The notes under the pieces: generated by a model
Told to the model about the DNA's origin: nothing
The model's input: the letters and a program-made list of their open reading frames with translations, nothing else
Databases searched by the model: none
Shown here: piece after piece, positions 7,438-16,495 of the stretch
How the letters are laid out: every line of letters starts with the position of its first letter
How positions within the stretch are numbered: position 1 is the stretch's first letter
Translations under genes and position numbers: made by a program
DNA from: Candidatus Melainabacteria bacterium MEL.A1
GTDB lineage: Bacteria > Cyanobacteriota > Vampirovibrionia > Gastranaerophilales > Gastranaerophilaceae
Direction: 5' to 3'
Assembly (NCBI GenBank): GCA_001765415.1
Contig: CP017245.1
Location: forward strand, 1,550,001-1,614,000
Length of the DNA stretch: 64,000 nt

Positions 7438-8575
7438 AATTCTGGTAAACTTCTGCATATTTTGGGTTAACGGCAACCCATTTGAATGTTTGTTCGTCTG
7501 TTTCTGGAATGTCGATTACGAATGTTCCACCGTACCTCCCTCTTGAAAAAGCTAAATAGCCTTCTTTGGCAAGGTTGTGGAATGCTTTTCTGATTGTGTT
7601 CGGGCTTAAATCTAATTGTTTTGAAAATTCAATGATTGATGGAAGTTTCGCTCCGATTTCGTAATTTTCTGCAATCATTTTTTTTATGTGATTTTGAGTT
7701 TTTTCGTAATAGTAAAAAGCTGTATCAGGTGCAGGTGCAAAAATGGATGTTTCTTTTTTGGCAGAAGAACTGTCGCTATTTGGCATTCTTGTAACAGTTG
7801 TTCCGTACCTACCCCTGCGAGCAAGCAAAATTCCTTCGTCGATAAGTGATTTTAGTGCATCATGAATTGTTTTTATGCTTACCGATAATTTTTCTGACAA
7901 TTCTGCATGTGCCGGTAATCTATCGCCTATTTTAAGGTTTGTAGTGATGTAATTTTTTAAATCATTTTCAACTTTTTTTACTAGGGTAATGTTTTCATCA
8001 AAATTTTCTTCAAATTTAAAATTCAAAGATTTTAGAACCCAACCTGATTCGCTTGAGTTTTTGAATTTATGTTCAATAATCCCAAGAGTTCCTAAATATT
8101 CAAGCGCAAGTCTTGTTGTGTTTGCAGAACATCCTATTTTGGCAGAAATGTTCCTTGAAGATGGGAGAAGTTCACCTTCTTTGATTTCACTTTCAATTAA
8201 GAGCTTTTTTATTGAATTTATTGCGATTTCTCGTTTTGAGGTAAGTTTTCTGATATTGGTTTCAGGATTTTTTCTGTCACGAATAATTGTACCAATACAT
8301 TGTTTTGATTCAACATATCCCAAATCTTCTACGTATCTAAGTGCGTTTTGAATTGTGCCAATACTTACGCCTAAAAGATAAGCAAGTTCAGGTTTATTTG
8401 GCATAAGGTAGTTTTCTTTAATATTTTTGTCGCTTTCAATCCAATTGATAATCCATTTTCCGATAGCAACGGCTTTTGATTCAGAGGTGTTTTTAAGTTC
8501 GGGCAAGTCTATAGAAATGTCATCGACTTTAATTTTATGTAAATCAGATTTTTGTGGACAAGTAAATTTTTCCAT
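7436..8575 (-). CDS. Regulator with four tandem GntR-type winged helices
   Basis: 379 residues from the ATG at 8575, which has GAGGTG 7 nt upstream; a start 27 bp further up lacks a ribosome site. Four consecutive winged-helix units: about 33-100, 113-182, 198-264 and 290-356. Each has the GntR pattern (LPxxxELSxxLxxSxxTIxxALxxLxxEGxL) and most end in a wing, GRYGTTV at 255-261 and GRYGGTFV at 346-353 being best. No ligand-binding or aminotransferase domain follows any unit, unlike typical GntR proteins. It could bind a long, multi-site operator. Targets unknown. Nearest gene is the convergent prepilin A. Confidence 0.8.
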   Translation of the reverse strand: MEKFTCPQKSDLHKIKVDDISIDLPELKNTSESKAVAIGKWIINWIESDKNIKENYLMPNKPELAYLLGVSIGTIQNALRYVEDLGYVESKQCIGTIIRDRKNPETNIRKLTSKREIAINSIKKLLIESEIKEGELLPSSRNISAKIGCSANTTRLALEYLGTLGIIEHKFKNSSESGWVLKSLNFKFEENFDENITLVKKVENDLKNYITTNLKIGDRLPAHAELSEKLSVSIKTIHDALKSLIDEGILLARRGRYGTTVTRMPNSDSSSAKKETSIFAPAPDTAFYYYEKTQNHIKKMIAENYEIGAKLPSIIEFSKQLDLSPNTIRKAFHNLAKEGYLAFSRGRYGGTFVIDIPETDEQTFKWVAVNPKYAEVYQN

Positions 8576-8683
8576 TACACACACCTCAATTTTGAATAAC
8601 ACTTTTAATAATACAGTATTTATAAAAAAACATCAAGAAAAATTTTGCGGATATGTGAAGGAAAGTTTACAAAATAAAGTCTT

Positions 8684-8803
8684 TAGTGAATAGTGAGTGG
8701 TGAGTGGTGAGTGGTTCATATCACTCACTTCGTTCGAATATAATAATTTGCAATGTAATCACTTTTGAAAAGAACTATTCACAAATCACTATTCACTATT
8801 CAC
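8684..8803. repeat. Heptad repeat with inverted partner
   Basis: AGTGAATAGTGAGTGG followed by repeats of TGAGTGG (8684-8716) faces the inverted ACTATTCAC repeats at 8774-8803. The same GTGAATA/GTGAGTG vocabulary recurs at 37864-37951 and inside the leader of prepilin C near 57899-57929. Confidence 0.65.
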
Positions 8804-8810
8804 CAAATAA

Positions 8811-8835
8811 AAAAGACCGCATTTGCGGTCTTATT
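8811..8835 (-). terminator. Terminator of the ribbon-helix-helix gene
   Basis: On the minus strand AAGACCGC-AAAT-GCGGTCTT followed by TTTTATT. It overlaps the gene's stop region. Confidence 0.7.
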
Positions 8836-9019
8836 CTAGTAAAGATTCTAGGATTTCTGCGTTTCTGGCAGAAGTTGTGGATTCTCGAACTTTTTGTTTG
8901 TAAATATAAGTTCTCAATGCTTCTCTAATCAGTTCACTGCGTGATCTGTTTTCTCCATCTGCAACTTGGTCAATTCTTTGCAAAAACTCTTCCGGCATAG
9001 AAATTAATACTCGCGCCAT
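8831..9019 (-). CDS. Ribbon-helix-helix DNA-binding protein
   Basis: 62 residues from the ATG at 9019, preceded by AAAGGAG. The N-terminal strand (ARVLISMPEEFLQRIDQVA) and the helix pair with SRSELIREALRTYI are a textbook CopG/MetJ-type ribbon-helix-helix. It probably binds DNA as a dimer of dimers. Such proteins are often antitoxins, but no toxin-like ORF is adjacent, so it may be a lone regulator. The C-terminal tail (KQKVRESTTSARNAEILESLLE in outline) is short and charged. Confidence 0.85.
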   Translation of the reverse strand: MARVLISMPEEFLQRIDQVADGENRSRSELIREALRTYIYKQKVRESTTSARNAEILESLLE

Positions 9020-9259
9020 ATATTCTCCTTTTCTTTGTCTGTGAACCTTATGTTTATATAAAAACAATTTGATTTAAAAAAGTGCTATTTTTTATACAAA
9101 AAATATATACTAATTTTTCAAACTATTGATATAAGCGCATTTGCCGGTTGTCGGAATTATTAACAATTCTTAATAAATCTCAAATTAAATATTTTGCAGA
9201 TAGCTTTACAATCAAGTGACTTTGCGCTAGTATTACTAAAAAAGAGGTATCCAGTGGAA

Positions 9260-9970
9260 ATGAAATACAAACGTATATTACTAAAAATAAGCGGAGAGGC
9301 ATTATTAGGAGATCAACAATTTGGAATTGATCAAAAACCTGTTAAAATGATTGCCGAAGAAATTCAAAAAGCTAGAGAATTAGGCGCAGAAGTTGCAGTT
9401 GTTGTAGGCGGCGGAAATATTTTCAGAGGGATGAGAAATAGCGCAAAACTAGGAATGGATCAAGCATCAGGTGATTATGTCGGAATGCTTGCAACTGTTA
9501 TGAATGCTATCGCTTTGCAAAGTGCGCTAAATCAGATGAATATTCCATGCCGTGTTCAAAGTGCTTTGGCAATAAATCAGGTTGCAGAACCTTATATTCG
9601 CCACCGTGCAATCAGACACCTTGAAAAAGGAAGAGTTGTAATATTTGCAGCAGGTACAGGCAATCCGTTCTTTACAACTGACACGGCAGCAGCTTTGAGA
9701 GCATCCGAGATTAATGCAGAAGCTATGTTGATGGCTAAGAATGGCGTTGATGGGGTTTATACAGATGACCCTAAAACAAATCCGAATGCAAAAAAATTGG
9801 ATAAAATCACTTATGATGATATTATCGTAAATGGATTGAAAGTTATGGATACATCGGCATGTGCTTTGTGTAAACAAAATAATATTCCGATTGTAGTATT
9901 TGATTTTGATGCAAAAGATGCTATTACTGGTATTTTGCAAGGTAAAGAGATCGGTACATATATAAATTAA
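9260..9970 (+). CDS. pyrH: UMP kinase
   Basis: 236 residues from ATG 9260; a GTG at 9254 lies closer to the AAAGAGG site and is an alternative start two codons longer. Phosphorylates UMP to UDP in pyrimidine nucleotide synthesis. It starts MKYKRILLKISGEALLGD, with VVVGGGNIFRG, GTGNPFFTTDTAAALRA and MAKNGVDGVYTDDP, the conserved amino-acid-kinase motifs of bacterial PyrH. First gene of pyrH-frr-cdsA-rnc-rpe, a commonly seen order for pyrH-frr-cdsA. Confidence 0.95.
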   Translation: MKYKRILLKISGEALLGDQQFGIDQKPVKMIAEEIQKARELGAEVAVVVGGGNIFRGMRNSAKLGMDQASGDYVGMLATVMNAIALQSALNQMNIPCRVQSALAINQVAEPYIRHRAIRHLEKGRVVIFAAGTGNPFFTTDTAAALRASEINAEAMLMAKNGVDGVYTDDPKTNPNAKKLDKITYDDIIVNGLKVMDTSACALCKQNNIPIVVFDFDAKDAITGILQGKEIGTYIN

Positions 9971-10007
9971 TAGTAATAAGTTTAGAATATAAAAGAAAGA
10001 GGTAAAA

Positions 10008-10568
10008 ATGGAACTTGAAGAACTATTTTTGTTCGGAGAAGAAAAGATGGAAAAATCTTTAACTCAGCTTCACAAAGAATTTGGGTCTATTCGTTCAGGC
10101 AGAGCTAATCCGATGATTTTGGACAAAGTATTGGTAGATTATTATGGAGCGCCAACCCCACTAAGACAAATGTCACAAGTTTCAGTTCAAGACGGAACTA
10201 CTCTTGTTATTACTCCTTATGACAAATCAATTTTGAAAGAAATTGAAAAAGCTATTATTAAGGCTGAAATTGGTATTACGCCAAACAGTGACGGTATTTG
10301 TATCCGTTTGCCATTCCCTCCTTTGACAGAAGAAAGAAGACGTGAAACAGCCAAAGAAGTTAAGAAAATTGGGGAAGACGCAAAAGTTGCAATCAGAAAT
10401 ATTCGTCGTGATATGACTGATGATTTGAAAAAAATCGAAAAAAGTGAAAACCTTCCAGAAGATACTGTAAAAGACAATCAAGACAAAATTCAAAAATTGA
10501 CTGATAAATATACCGGTATTATTGACAAGGCCGTAGCTGACAAAGAAAAAGAGGTTATGACAGTATAA
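10008..10568 (+). CDS. frr: Ribosome recycling factor
   Basis: 186 residues, normal RRF length. Splits post-termination ribosomes with EF-G. Family motifs: F.SIRSGRANPMILDKVLVDYYGAPTPL, IRLPFPPLTEERRRE and the long alpha-helical C-terminal bundle. AAAGAGG precedes the ATG. Its TAA overlaps the ATG of cdsA by one base. Confidence 0.97.
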   Translation: MELEELFLFGEEKMEKSLTQLHKEFGSIRSGRANPMILDKVLVDYYGAPTPLRQMSQVSVQDGTTLVITPYDKSILKEIEKAIIKAEIGITPNSDGICIRLPFPPLTEERRRETAKEVKKIGEDAKVAIRNIRRDMTDDLKKIEKSENLPEDTVKDNQDKIQKLTDKYTGIIDKAVADKEKEVMTV

Positions 10569-11446
10569 TGGATGAAATTAAAGGCTTGAATAAAAACGCA
10601 ACAAGAATGTTAACAGGTTTCATAATGGGGACAATTGCTATGGGCTGCATAATGCTCGGTGGGGTTGCCCTTTTGATAATGCTTTCGTTTATAATATATT
10701 TCGCATCGAAAGAATATGTTAAAATTCTGGAGCATAAAGGTTTTTATCCAAGCCTTAAAATCATCTTATTAGCTGAGGCAATACTGGCTATTATTACTTT
10801 CTTTGATCAGGCAAAATATGTTGCTTCGGCGTTGATTTTGTGTACTTTGTTTTCATTTATGTGGGTGTTATTTAGAGGTAGACAACCGTATATTGCTAAT
10901 GTTGCGACAACAATTTTAGGTTTTGTATATTGCGGTTATTTCCCTTTACATTTGCAGTTATTGAGAGATATGTCATCAGCTGATTATCACGATGGATTAG
11001 GTTTTGTCGTAATGATGTTTACTGCAATTTTGTTGACAGATGTTGGATGTTATTATGCAGGAACAAGGTTTGGCAAACATAAGTTAGCGCCAGTTATAAG
11101 TCCTAATAAAACAATCGAAGGTTCAATTGGTGGTGCTATATGCGCAGTGTTAGGCTCTTGCGTTGTTGGTTTGTTTATTTCTAAAGTTTATATGATTGAT
11201 GTAAAATGGTACATTCCAGTTATTGCAGGCTTTTTATGTACTGTATTTGCTCAAATCGGTGATTTGTGTGAATCTCTTTTGAAACGAGATGCAGGTGTAA
11301 AAGATTCAGGAAATTCGCTTCCGGGACATGGCGGATTTTTGGATAGAACAGATAGTTTTATATTCACAATTCCTGTTATGTATTATTTCTGCAAATATTT
11401 TGTTTTTTCTCATGATATTGTAAATTGTATTAAAGGATTGTTTTAA
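10568..11446 (+). CDS. cdsA: Phosphatidate cytidylyltransferase
   Basis: 292 residues, polytopic inner-membrane enzyme that makes CDP-diacylglycerol from phosphatidic acid and CTP for phospholipid synthesis. Several hydrophobic segments fill the first 200 residues. The family signature SLLKRDAGVKDSGNSLPGHGG followed by FLDRTDS lies at about residues 238-265. Translationally coupled to frr (TAATG). Confidence 0.93.
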   Translation: MDEIKGLNKNATRMLTGFIMGTIAMGCIMLGGVALLIMLSFIIYFASKEYVKILEHKGFYPSLKIILLAEAILAIITFFDQAKYVASALILCTLFSFMWVLFRGRQPYIANVATTILGFVYCGYFPLHLQLLRDMSSADYHDGLGFVVMMFTAILLTDVGCYYAGTRFGKHKLAPVISPNKTIEGSIGGAICAVLGSCVVGLFISKVYMIDVKWYIPVIAGFLCTVFAQIGDLCESLLKRDAGVKDSGNSLPGHGGFLDRTDSFIFTIPVMYYFCKYFVFSHDIVNCIKGLF

Positions 11447-12133
11447 ATGCAGAAGTTAGAAGAAATTTTTGGTATAAAAATTGATAATCCTGATTTCTTC
11501 AAAAAGGCATTGACCCATCCGTCTTATACAAAAGAGCAGGATTTGCCTTATGTTGAAAATTATGAGCGTTTAGAGTTTTTGGGTGATGCAGTTTTGAAAC
11601 TCTCTGCATCAGATATTTTGTATAAAAAATATCCTGAATACCAAGAGGGTGACTTGTCGAAAATACGCTCTATTATTGTTTCTGACAATACATTGTCTAA
11701 AATTGCGCATGAAATTGGTTTTTGTGATTTGATTATTCTTGCAAAACATGAAGCGAAACAAGGTTTGGCTCACATTGAATCTGTTTGTGCGTGTGCTTTT
11801 GAGGCGGTTTTAGGCGCATATTATTTAGATGGAAAATTTGATTTGATAATCCCTTTTTTACAAAAAGTTTTGATGCCTTATATTGAAGAAGTGGACAAAA
11901 ATTTTGAAAAATTCAATGCAAAAGCAATATTGCAGGAATACACACAAGGTTTGACAAAAGAAATTCCTGTTTATACTATTGTTGGCGAAACAGGGCCTGC
12001 GCATAACAAAACTTTTGAGATAGAGGTTTCTTATCAGGGAAAAGTAGTTGCTAAAGGTGTTGGAAAAACTAAAAAAGAGGCGGAACAACACGCAGCTTAT
12101 GAGGCATGTAAAATTTTTGGAGCAGTAAAATGA
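11447..12133 (+). CDS. rnc: Ribonuclease III
   Basis: 228 residues. Cleaves double-stranded RNA in rRNA and mRNA processing. The signature YERLEFLGDAVLKLSASD (about residues 39-56) holds the catalytic acidic residues, a second acidic site is at FEAVLGAYYLD, and a double-stranded-RNA-binding domain fills about 155-226 (AKAILQEYTQG...GVGKTKKEAEQHAA). ATG immediately follows the cdsA stop; its stop overlaps the rpe ATG (ATGA). Confidence 0.96.
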   Translation: MQKLEEIFGIKIDNPDFFKKALTHPSYTKEQDLPYVENYERLEFLGDAVLKLSASDILYKKYPEYQEGDLSKIRSIIVSDNTLSKIAHEIGFCDLIILAKHEAKQGLAHIESVCACAFEAVLGAYYLDGKFDLIIPFLQKVLMPYIEEVDKNFEKFNAKAILQEYTQGLTKEIPVYTIVGETGPAHNKTFEIEVSYQGKVVAKGVGKTKKEAEQHAAYEACKIFGAVK

Positions 12134-12762
12134 TTTACGTTTCACCTTCTATTTTGTCTGCAGATTTTGCAAATTTGGAAAGAGATATAAAGCGAATTGA
12201 AGATGGTGGCGCAGATTGGGTTCATGTTGATGTAATGGATGGACATTTTGTGCCTAATATAACAATTGGAGTACCTGTTGTTGCATCAATTAGAAAAGTT
12301 ACAAAACTACCATTGGATGTACATTTGATGATTGAAAATCCTGAAAAATACGTTGAACCGTTCGTAAAAGCTGGCGCAGATATATTGACATTTCACTATG
12401 AGTGCGGAACTGATATTAAAAAAACTATTGATTTGATTAAGTCATTTGGGATAAAAGTCGGTTTGTCTATAAAACCTAAAACTACTCCAGACGTTGTTTT
12501 CCCATATTTAAAAGATTTAGATTTGTTGTTGGTAATGACTGTTGAACCGGGTTTTGGCGGTCAAAAATTTATGCAAGATTGTGCAGATAAAATTCCTGTA
12601 ATAAAAGAAAAAGCTCCTGAAAACTTGATTATACAAGTAGATGGAGGAATAAATGCTGAAACAGCAAGAATTTGCACGTTTTACGGTGCAAATTCTTTAG
12701 TTGCGGGTAATTATATTTACAAGTCTGCGGATATCAAATCCGCTATCAAATCTTTACGCTAA
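12130..12762 (+). CDS. rpe: Ribulose-phosphate 3-epimerase
   Basis: 210 residues, TIM barrel of the pentose phosphate pathway interconverting ribulose 5-phosphate and xylulose 5-phosphate. Motifs: SPSILSADFANLERDI, HVDVMDGHFVPNITIG, DVHLMI, VMTVEPGFGGQKF and QVDGGIN. Four-base overlap with rnc. The 3' end overlaps the convergent gene at 12754 by 9 bp. Confidence 0.96.
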   Translation: MIYVSPSILSADFANLERDIKRIEDGGADWVHVDVMDGHFVPNITIGVPVVASIRKVTKLPLDVHLMIENPEKYVEPFVKAGADILTFHYECGTDIKKTIDLIKSFGIKVGLSIKPKTTPDVVFPYLKDLDLLLVMTVEPGFGGQKFMQDCADKIPVIKEKAPENLIIQVDGGINAETARICTFYGANSLVAGNYIYKSADIKSAIKSLR

Positions 12763-13281
12763 TCCTTTTTTAGCTTTTCTTTTTCTAATTTCTTCTGGAT
12801 CTGTTGTTAATGCCGGATCTGCAAGGGTTAGGGTTTGTTGCTCGTTGGTGTCAGGCGGATTTGTGTCTTGTGGTTTAACATCTCCTGCTTGTCCTGGAGT
12901 TGCGTTCATAAAGATGTTGTTATCTTGACTTTCCGGTGGTAAATCTGCAATTTTAGCCGGATCTTTGACTGCATCAGGTTGCTCTGGTTTTGTTGGATTT
13001 TGTGCATTGTCAACTTCCGGTGCCGCTGCAAAACCTGCATCTTCCGGAGAAATTCCTAGCTTATCCAACGCATCAAGTCCAACATCTCCGTCTACTTGTT
13101 CATACGTTACATCATCAGGAATTTTGGCAAGTGCTGCCATTTGCTCTGCCCAACTAACAATTTCGGAAGGAATTTCCTCGCCTTTGCTCTCTTGTTTAAG
13201 AATTTCTTGTGCAGAAAGTTTTTTCCATCTGGAAATATCTATATTACTTGCGTTACCTGTTACATTCATTGAATCTGCCAT
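12754..13281 (-). CDS. Uncharacterised Pro/Asp-rich protein
   Basis: 175 residues, not recognised. The N-terminal 75 residues look folded (IDISRWKKLSAQEILKQ, then EIVSWAEQMAALAKIPDD). The remainder is low-complexity, rich in Pro, Asp, Asn and Gln, ending in a basic RKRKAKKGLA. No signal peptide or membrane segment. AAAGGAG precedes the ATG. Convergent with rpe. Confidence 0.65.
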   Translation of the reverse strand: MADSMNVTGNASNIDISRWKKLSAQEILKQESKGEEIPSEIVSWAEQMAALAKIPDDVTYEQVDGDVGLDALDKLGISPEDAGFAAAPEVDNAQNPTKPEQPDAVKDPAKIADLPPESQDNNIFMNATPGQAGDVKPQDTNPPDTNEQQTLTLADPALTTDPEEIRKRKAKKGLA

Positions 13282-13458
13282 TAATTTTCTCCTTTCATAT
13301 ACTTGTTTATTGACGGAATTTTATATAAAAAACTTCAATGTTTGTAAAGTTATGTAACGAAAGTTATATAAATTGTATTGAAAAAGTCAATAATTTAATA
13401 CAAAAATTTTTTATATAAGAGTGAGAGCTAAATAAAGAAACAGAGAGGTTTTAAGGCT

Positions 13459-13635
13459 ATGGCAACTATGCTTTTATTTTCAAATACAGTTACAGATACA
13501 TATAAAGAAACTTCAGAAGCTGTTAATTCAGTTGATTTGAATAAAAGATATGTAATTAAAAAGACTTTGGTTGATATGATGAAACAATCATTCTTTCACG
13601 GAGCAAGCAGGTTTGGAACTAACTTTATCGCATAA
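13459..13635 (+). CDS. Small uncharacterised protein
   Basis: 58 residues starting MATMLLFSNTVTDTYKETSE. Soluble, with a basic central part (NKRYVIKKTLVDMMKQ) and ending RFGTNFIA. Weak ribosome site (GAGAGG, about 10 nt upstream). No family recognised. Stands alone between two terminators or promoters, so it is plausibly real but unproven. Confidence 0.4.
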   Translation: MATMLLFSNTVTDTYKETSEAVNSVDLNKRYVIKKTLVDMMKQSFFHGASRFGTNFIA

Positions 13636-13728
13636 ACCTGAAAAAAGTTGTTGGAAAATCAATAGGATAATTAAGGAAAACGAAATCAATAGGAATAGAA
13701 TAGGAAAATTTTTAGGATAGGAATTATA

Positions 13729-13760
13729 AAAGACCGGTTATGAGAACCGGTCTTATTTTT
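13729..13760. terminator. Terminator, probably bidirectional
   Basis: AAAGACCGGTT-ATGA-GAACCGGTCTTATTTTT. It separates the small ORF at 13459 from the minus-strand gene at 13791. Confidence 0.7.
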
Positions 13761-13790
13761 AGTACATGTTTAATCTTAGCAATTTACAAA

Positions 13791-13988
13791 TTAAAAATTA
13801 TCTCTTATAGTATCTTGAGTTTCTTGTTTGTTTTGTTGATCTGCATCAAAGAATTTTTTAATAGTTTTTTCATTTTTAATAGCATTCATCGTATTATCTT
13901 GTGTGTTGTTTTTCATTCCGGTAAAGTCAACATTCAAATAAGCCCAAACGCCGGCAGCAATTAATAATAGAATAATAACCCATTTCAT
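13791..13988 (-). CDS. Small single-span membrane protein
   Basis: 65 residues. Residues 2-18 form one hydrophobic helix (KWVIILLLIAAGVWAYL); the rest is hydrophilic, rich in Lys, Asp, Asn and Gln. AGGAT-type ribosome site a few bases upstream. No family recognised; probably a bitopic envelope peptide or a secreted peptide with an uncleaved anchor. Confidence 0.55.
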   Translation of the reverse strand: MKWVIILLLIAAGVWAYLNVDFTGMKNNTQDNTMNAIKNEKTIKKFFDADQQNKQETQDTIRDNF

Positions 13989-14115
13989 AATAAAATCCTC
14001 ATATTTCTACATCATGAACATTTTATAATTTTTTACCTTATAAAAAATCAGATTTATAGTTGATTTTTACAAAAAGTATTATTTATTGTAAGATTAAATG
14101 TAAGAGGACTGTGTA

Positions 14116-14601
14116 ATGGATGATAAAAATATCAATAATATGCCTTACGTTGGCAATGTTTTTTATAAATTATCAGATACTGCTAGGGTGTCTGAGTTAA
14201 TGGCACGAAATTATTATAAAATGTTCATTTCTGGACATGAACAAATGCTTGAATTAGATGAATTTAAGATTTTGTCGCATATTTTGCAAAATCCGAAGTT
14301 GTCACAAAGTGATATTGCAAAACTTGTTTATAAAGGCAAAGCACATGTTGGTAAAATTTTAAATGTAATGGAGCAAAAAGGTTATATTAAAAGAGTTTTG
14401 AGTCCCAATCATAATATAATGGTAAAACATACCGAACTCACCGAATTTGGTAAAAAATTATATAAAAACACTGATGAAAAATATCGAGAAATAGCTCTAA
14501 AAACATTAAAAACATTTTCAGTAGAAGAAATCAATGAATTGACACGATTACTAAACGAGTTAAAAGAAAAAATGTTAGAAAATAATAAAATTAATTTTTA
14601 A
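14116..14601 (+). CDS. MarR-family transcriptional regulator
   Basis: 161 residues. Central winged helix with LDEFKILSHILQNPKLSQSDIAKLVYKGKAHVGKILNVMEQKGYIKR (positions about 52-98, given here in outline) followed by the wing (VLSPNHNIMVKHTELTEFG) and a long dimerisation helix, the MarR layout. AAGAGG precedes the ATG. Target unknown; no divergent partner. Ligand unknown. Confidence 0.8.
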   Translation: MDDKNINNMPYVGNVFYKLSDTARVSELMARNYYKMFISGHEQMLELDEFKILSHILQNPKLSQSDIAKLVYKGKAHVGKILNVMEQKGYIKRVLSPNHNIMVKHTELTEFGKKLYKNTDEKYREIALKTLKTFSVEEINELTRLLNELKEKMLENNKINF

Positions 14602-14723
14602 AAATTGACTTTAAAAAAATAGTATTAAATAGGGAACGTTTATGTCTTGATTGTGCGCAACAAAACGATAAAATGCTTGCAGTGTTAGTAAAATTTATTT
14701 CAGAAAAAGAATTTTTGCAATTT
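14595..14723 (+). pseudogene. Possible gene remnant after marR
   Basis: An open stretch in another frame runs on from the marR stop: NRERLCLDCAQQNDKMLAVL followed by VKFISEKEFLQF. It looks protein-like (including a CxxC pair) but has no start codon with a ribosome site. Extent approximate. The rest of the 14602-14784 gap shows nothing. Confidence 0.25.
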
Positions 14724-14784
14724 ACAAAAACTCTTTTAAAAATTCGGAATATAATATTATTACTAAATTGTTAATTAAATGATT

Positions 14785-15834
14785 TTATGGCCATTTTGGT
14801 TCTTCAGCTTCTCTGATTACGTTGTAGATGCCTTCTACTTCTCTTTTTGTCATCCCTTGTTCGCATCTCGCTGAATATACTCCAGATTCTGCCATAAAGT
14901 ACATTACATAAATCTTATTTTTGTCACCTCTGATATTGATATCTACACCATTTTCAAGAGTATAGATTTTGTTGTCTGGATATTTGTTGTAATCTCCGCT
15001 ATTATCACCATTATTGCTTTCATCAAATCCTTTTCTGACGGTTACTGTTCTAAATTCATCAAGTGGATAAGAAATTTCAAACATTCCTTTCATCGCTCTA
15101 ATTTTGTAATTTGATAGAGATAGTGGAAAATTAAATCCGGCATTTTTTGTTCCGCATTTAAAATCAGTATTACATTCTGTCCAAGGATTTGGCATTCCGA
15201 CTAATTTTTCTTCTCTAGAAGGTTTGTAGATTTCTTTCCCGCTATCTACATAATCTTGTAGAACTTTTTCTCCTGTAGCTTTTTCAATGCTTCCATAAAC
15301 AGTAATTCCTCTTTTCTTAAATTCTCTTACCCAATTTGGTTTATAGCCTTCGTCAAAACCTGTAATTCTTTCAACATCTTTGGAAGGGACACCAAAATAA
15401 ATAGTTTTAACTCCTGACCACATAAGTGCGCCTGCGCACATTATACAAGGTTCAGCATTTATATATATTGTCAAATTTTGAGGAGATAAGTCATACTGTT
15501 TGTACTTCTCAAATGCTTTTTTTAGTGCATTAACTTCTGCATGGTATAAAGCGCAATTATCTTCTACAACGCTATTTGAAGATGACACAACAAAGTTCCC
15601 GTTTTCATCGTATATTTCAGCATAAAATGGACCTTTCCCATTTTTTACTCCTTCTGCTGTTTTTTGATATACATTTGTCATTATGTTTTTTGCGTTTTCT
15701 AAATCGGTTTTATTGATTGGTGAATTTGCGATAATTTCCATTTTGTGTAAAGTTTTAATAGAATATATTTCTTCAGCAAAACATGTAGTTGATGTAAGTG
15801 CTACAAGTAATATTGAAATAAATATTTTTTTCAT
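14785..15834 (-). CDS. Exported deaminase-domain protein
   Basis: 349 residues with a good signal peptide (MKKIFISILLVALTSTTCFA, cleavage after residue 20). Residues about 40-170 are a cytidine/guanine/tRNA-adenosine deaminase-type domain: H98-A-E100 and P129-C130-x-x-C133, the complete zinc-binding and catalytic set. Residues 170-349 are an added domain of unknown type. Deaminases of this fold normally act in the cytoplasm, so export implies an unusual extracellular or periplasmic substrate, or an effector-like role. It stands alone, so no immunity partner is evident. Confidence 0.75.
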   Translation of the reverse strand: MKKIFISILLVALTSTTCFAEEIYSIKTLHKMEIIANSPINKTDLENAKNIMTNVYQKTAEGVKNGKGPFYAEIYDENGNFVVSSSNSVVEDNCALYHAEVNALKKAFEKYKQYDLSPQNLTIYINAEPCIMCAGALMWSGVKTIYFGVPSKDVERITGFDEGYKPNWVREFKKRGITVYGSIEKATGEKVLQDYVDSGKEIYKPSREEKLVGMPNPWTECNTDFKCGTKNAGFNFPLSLSNYKIRAMKGMFEISYPLDEFRTVTVRKGFDESNNGDNSGDYNKYPDNKIYTLENGVDINIRGDKNKIYVMYFMAESGVYSARCEQGMTKREVEGIYNVIREAEEPKWP

Positions 15835-15905
15835 GATTTTCCCCTATCTAAAATATTTTCTTCAAAATTTTAGCAAAATGAATTGTTTTTGGCAATAGTT
15901 ATTGA

Positions 15906-16133
15906 TTATTTCCGATAGAATGTTTTAGAGCTTTTTTGGACAATTTTTAAAGCTTCAATGTAGCAAGAAAGCTCAGCATCATCTTTAGCAGTATGCAATA
16001 TTTGTAATGCTTTTAAATATAACGGATTTTGATGAACTTCTGCTTGATCAAGTTCAATTCCGACTTCGTCAAGGGTTACGCCTAATGCTCCAAGCAACTT
16101 GAAGTAAAAGCGGAAGTTTATAAAAAATATAAA
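15906..16133 (-). pseudogene. Fragment of an unknown helical protein
   Basis: The coding-like text (KLLGALGVTLDEVGIELDQ, then NPLYLKALQILHTAKDDAEL) is open from 16136 down to 15906 on the minus strand but offers only a TTG (16097) as start and no ribosome site. Probably the 3' end of a lost gene. Confidence 0.35.
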
Positions 16134-16246
16134 AATTTATCTAATAGGTGTTACAAACATCACTTTTACGTACAAGGTGGTAATAGTAAGTAAAGAGGAA
16201 AGAAAATGAAACAATATTATAACAGAATCTAATAAAGCAGTAGCTT

Positions 16247-16429
16247 ATGTTCTTGAATGGTACTGTTGAAGATAAACGTTTCATTTCGCAAACTGTAATA
16301 TCGAACTCAAGTTATTATGACGGAAAGCTAGATGTAGAGTTACATCCAGTTTTTGATACATTGTTTAGACTATCAAGAATACATGAACAAAATTGTAAAC
16401 TGACACATAGTATAATGTCTTTTAACTGA
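16247..16429 (+). pseudogene. Fragment, perhaps of a serine recombinase C-terminus
   Basis: 60 codons including ISNSSYYDGKLDVELHPVFD then TLFRLSR. The pattern of a strand, a D-G-turn, a strand and a hydrophobic FxxLF resembles the end of large serine recombinases, but this is weak. ATG present, no good ribosome site. Confidence 0.3.
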
Positions 16430-16495
16430 CAGTTTGATTATTTTGTTAAGTAAATTATAAAACGAATTTAAGTTTTCCTTATAATGCCGAATTTG

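Noticed and set aside
8684..8803. CRISPR array from short repeats
   Set aside because: Units are seven bases without unique spacers, and no cas genes are present.
8831..9019. Antitoxin of a toxin-antitoxin system
   Set aside because: Ribbon-helix-helix fold fits, but no toxin ORF lies next to it.
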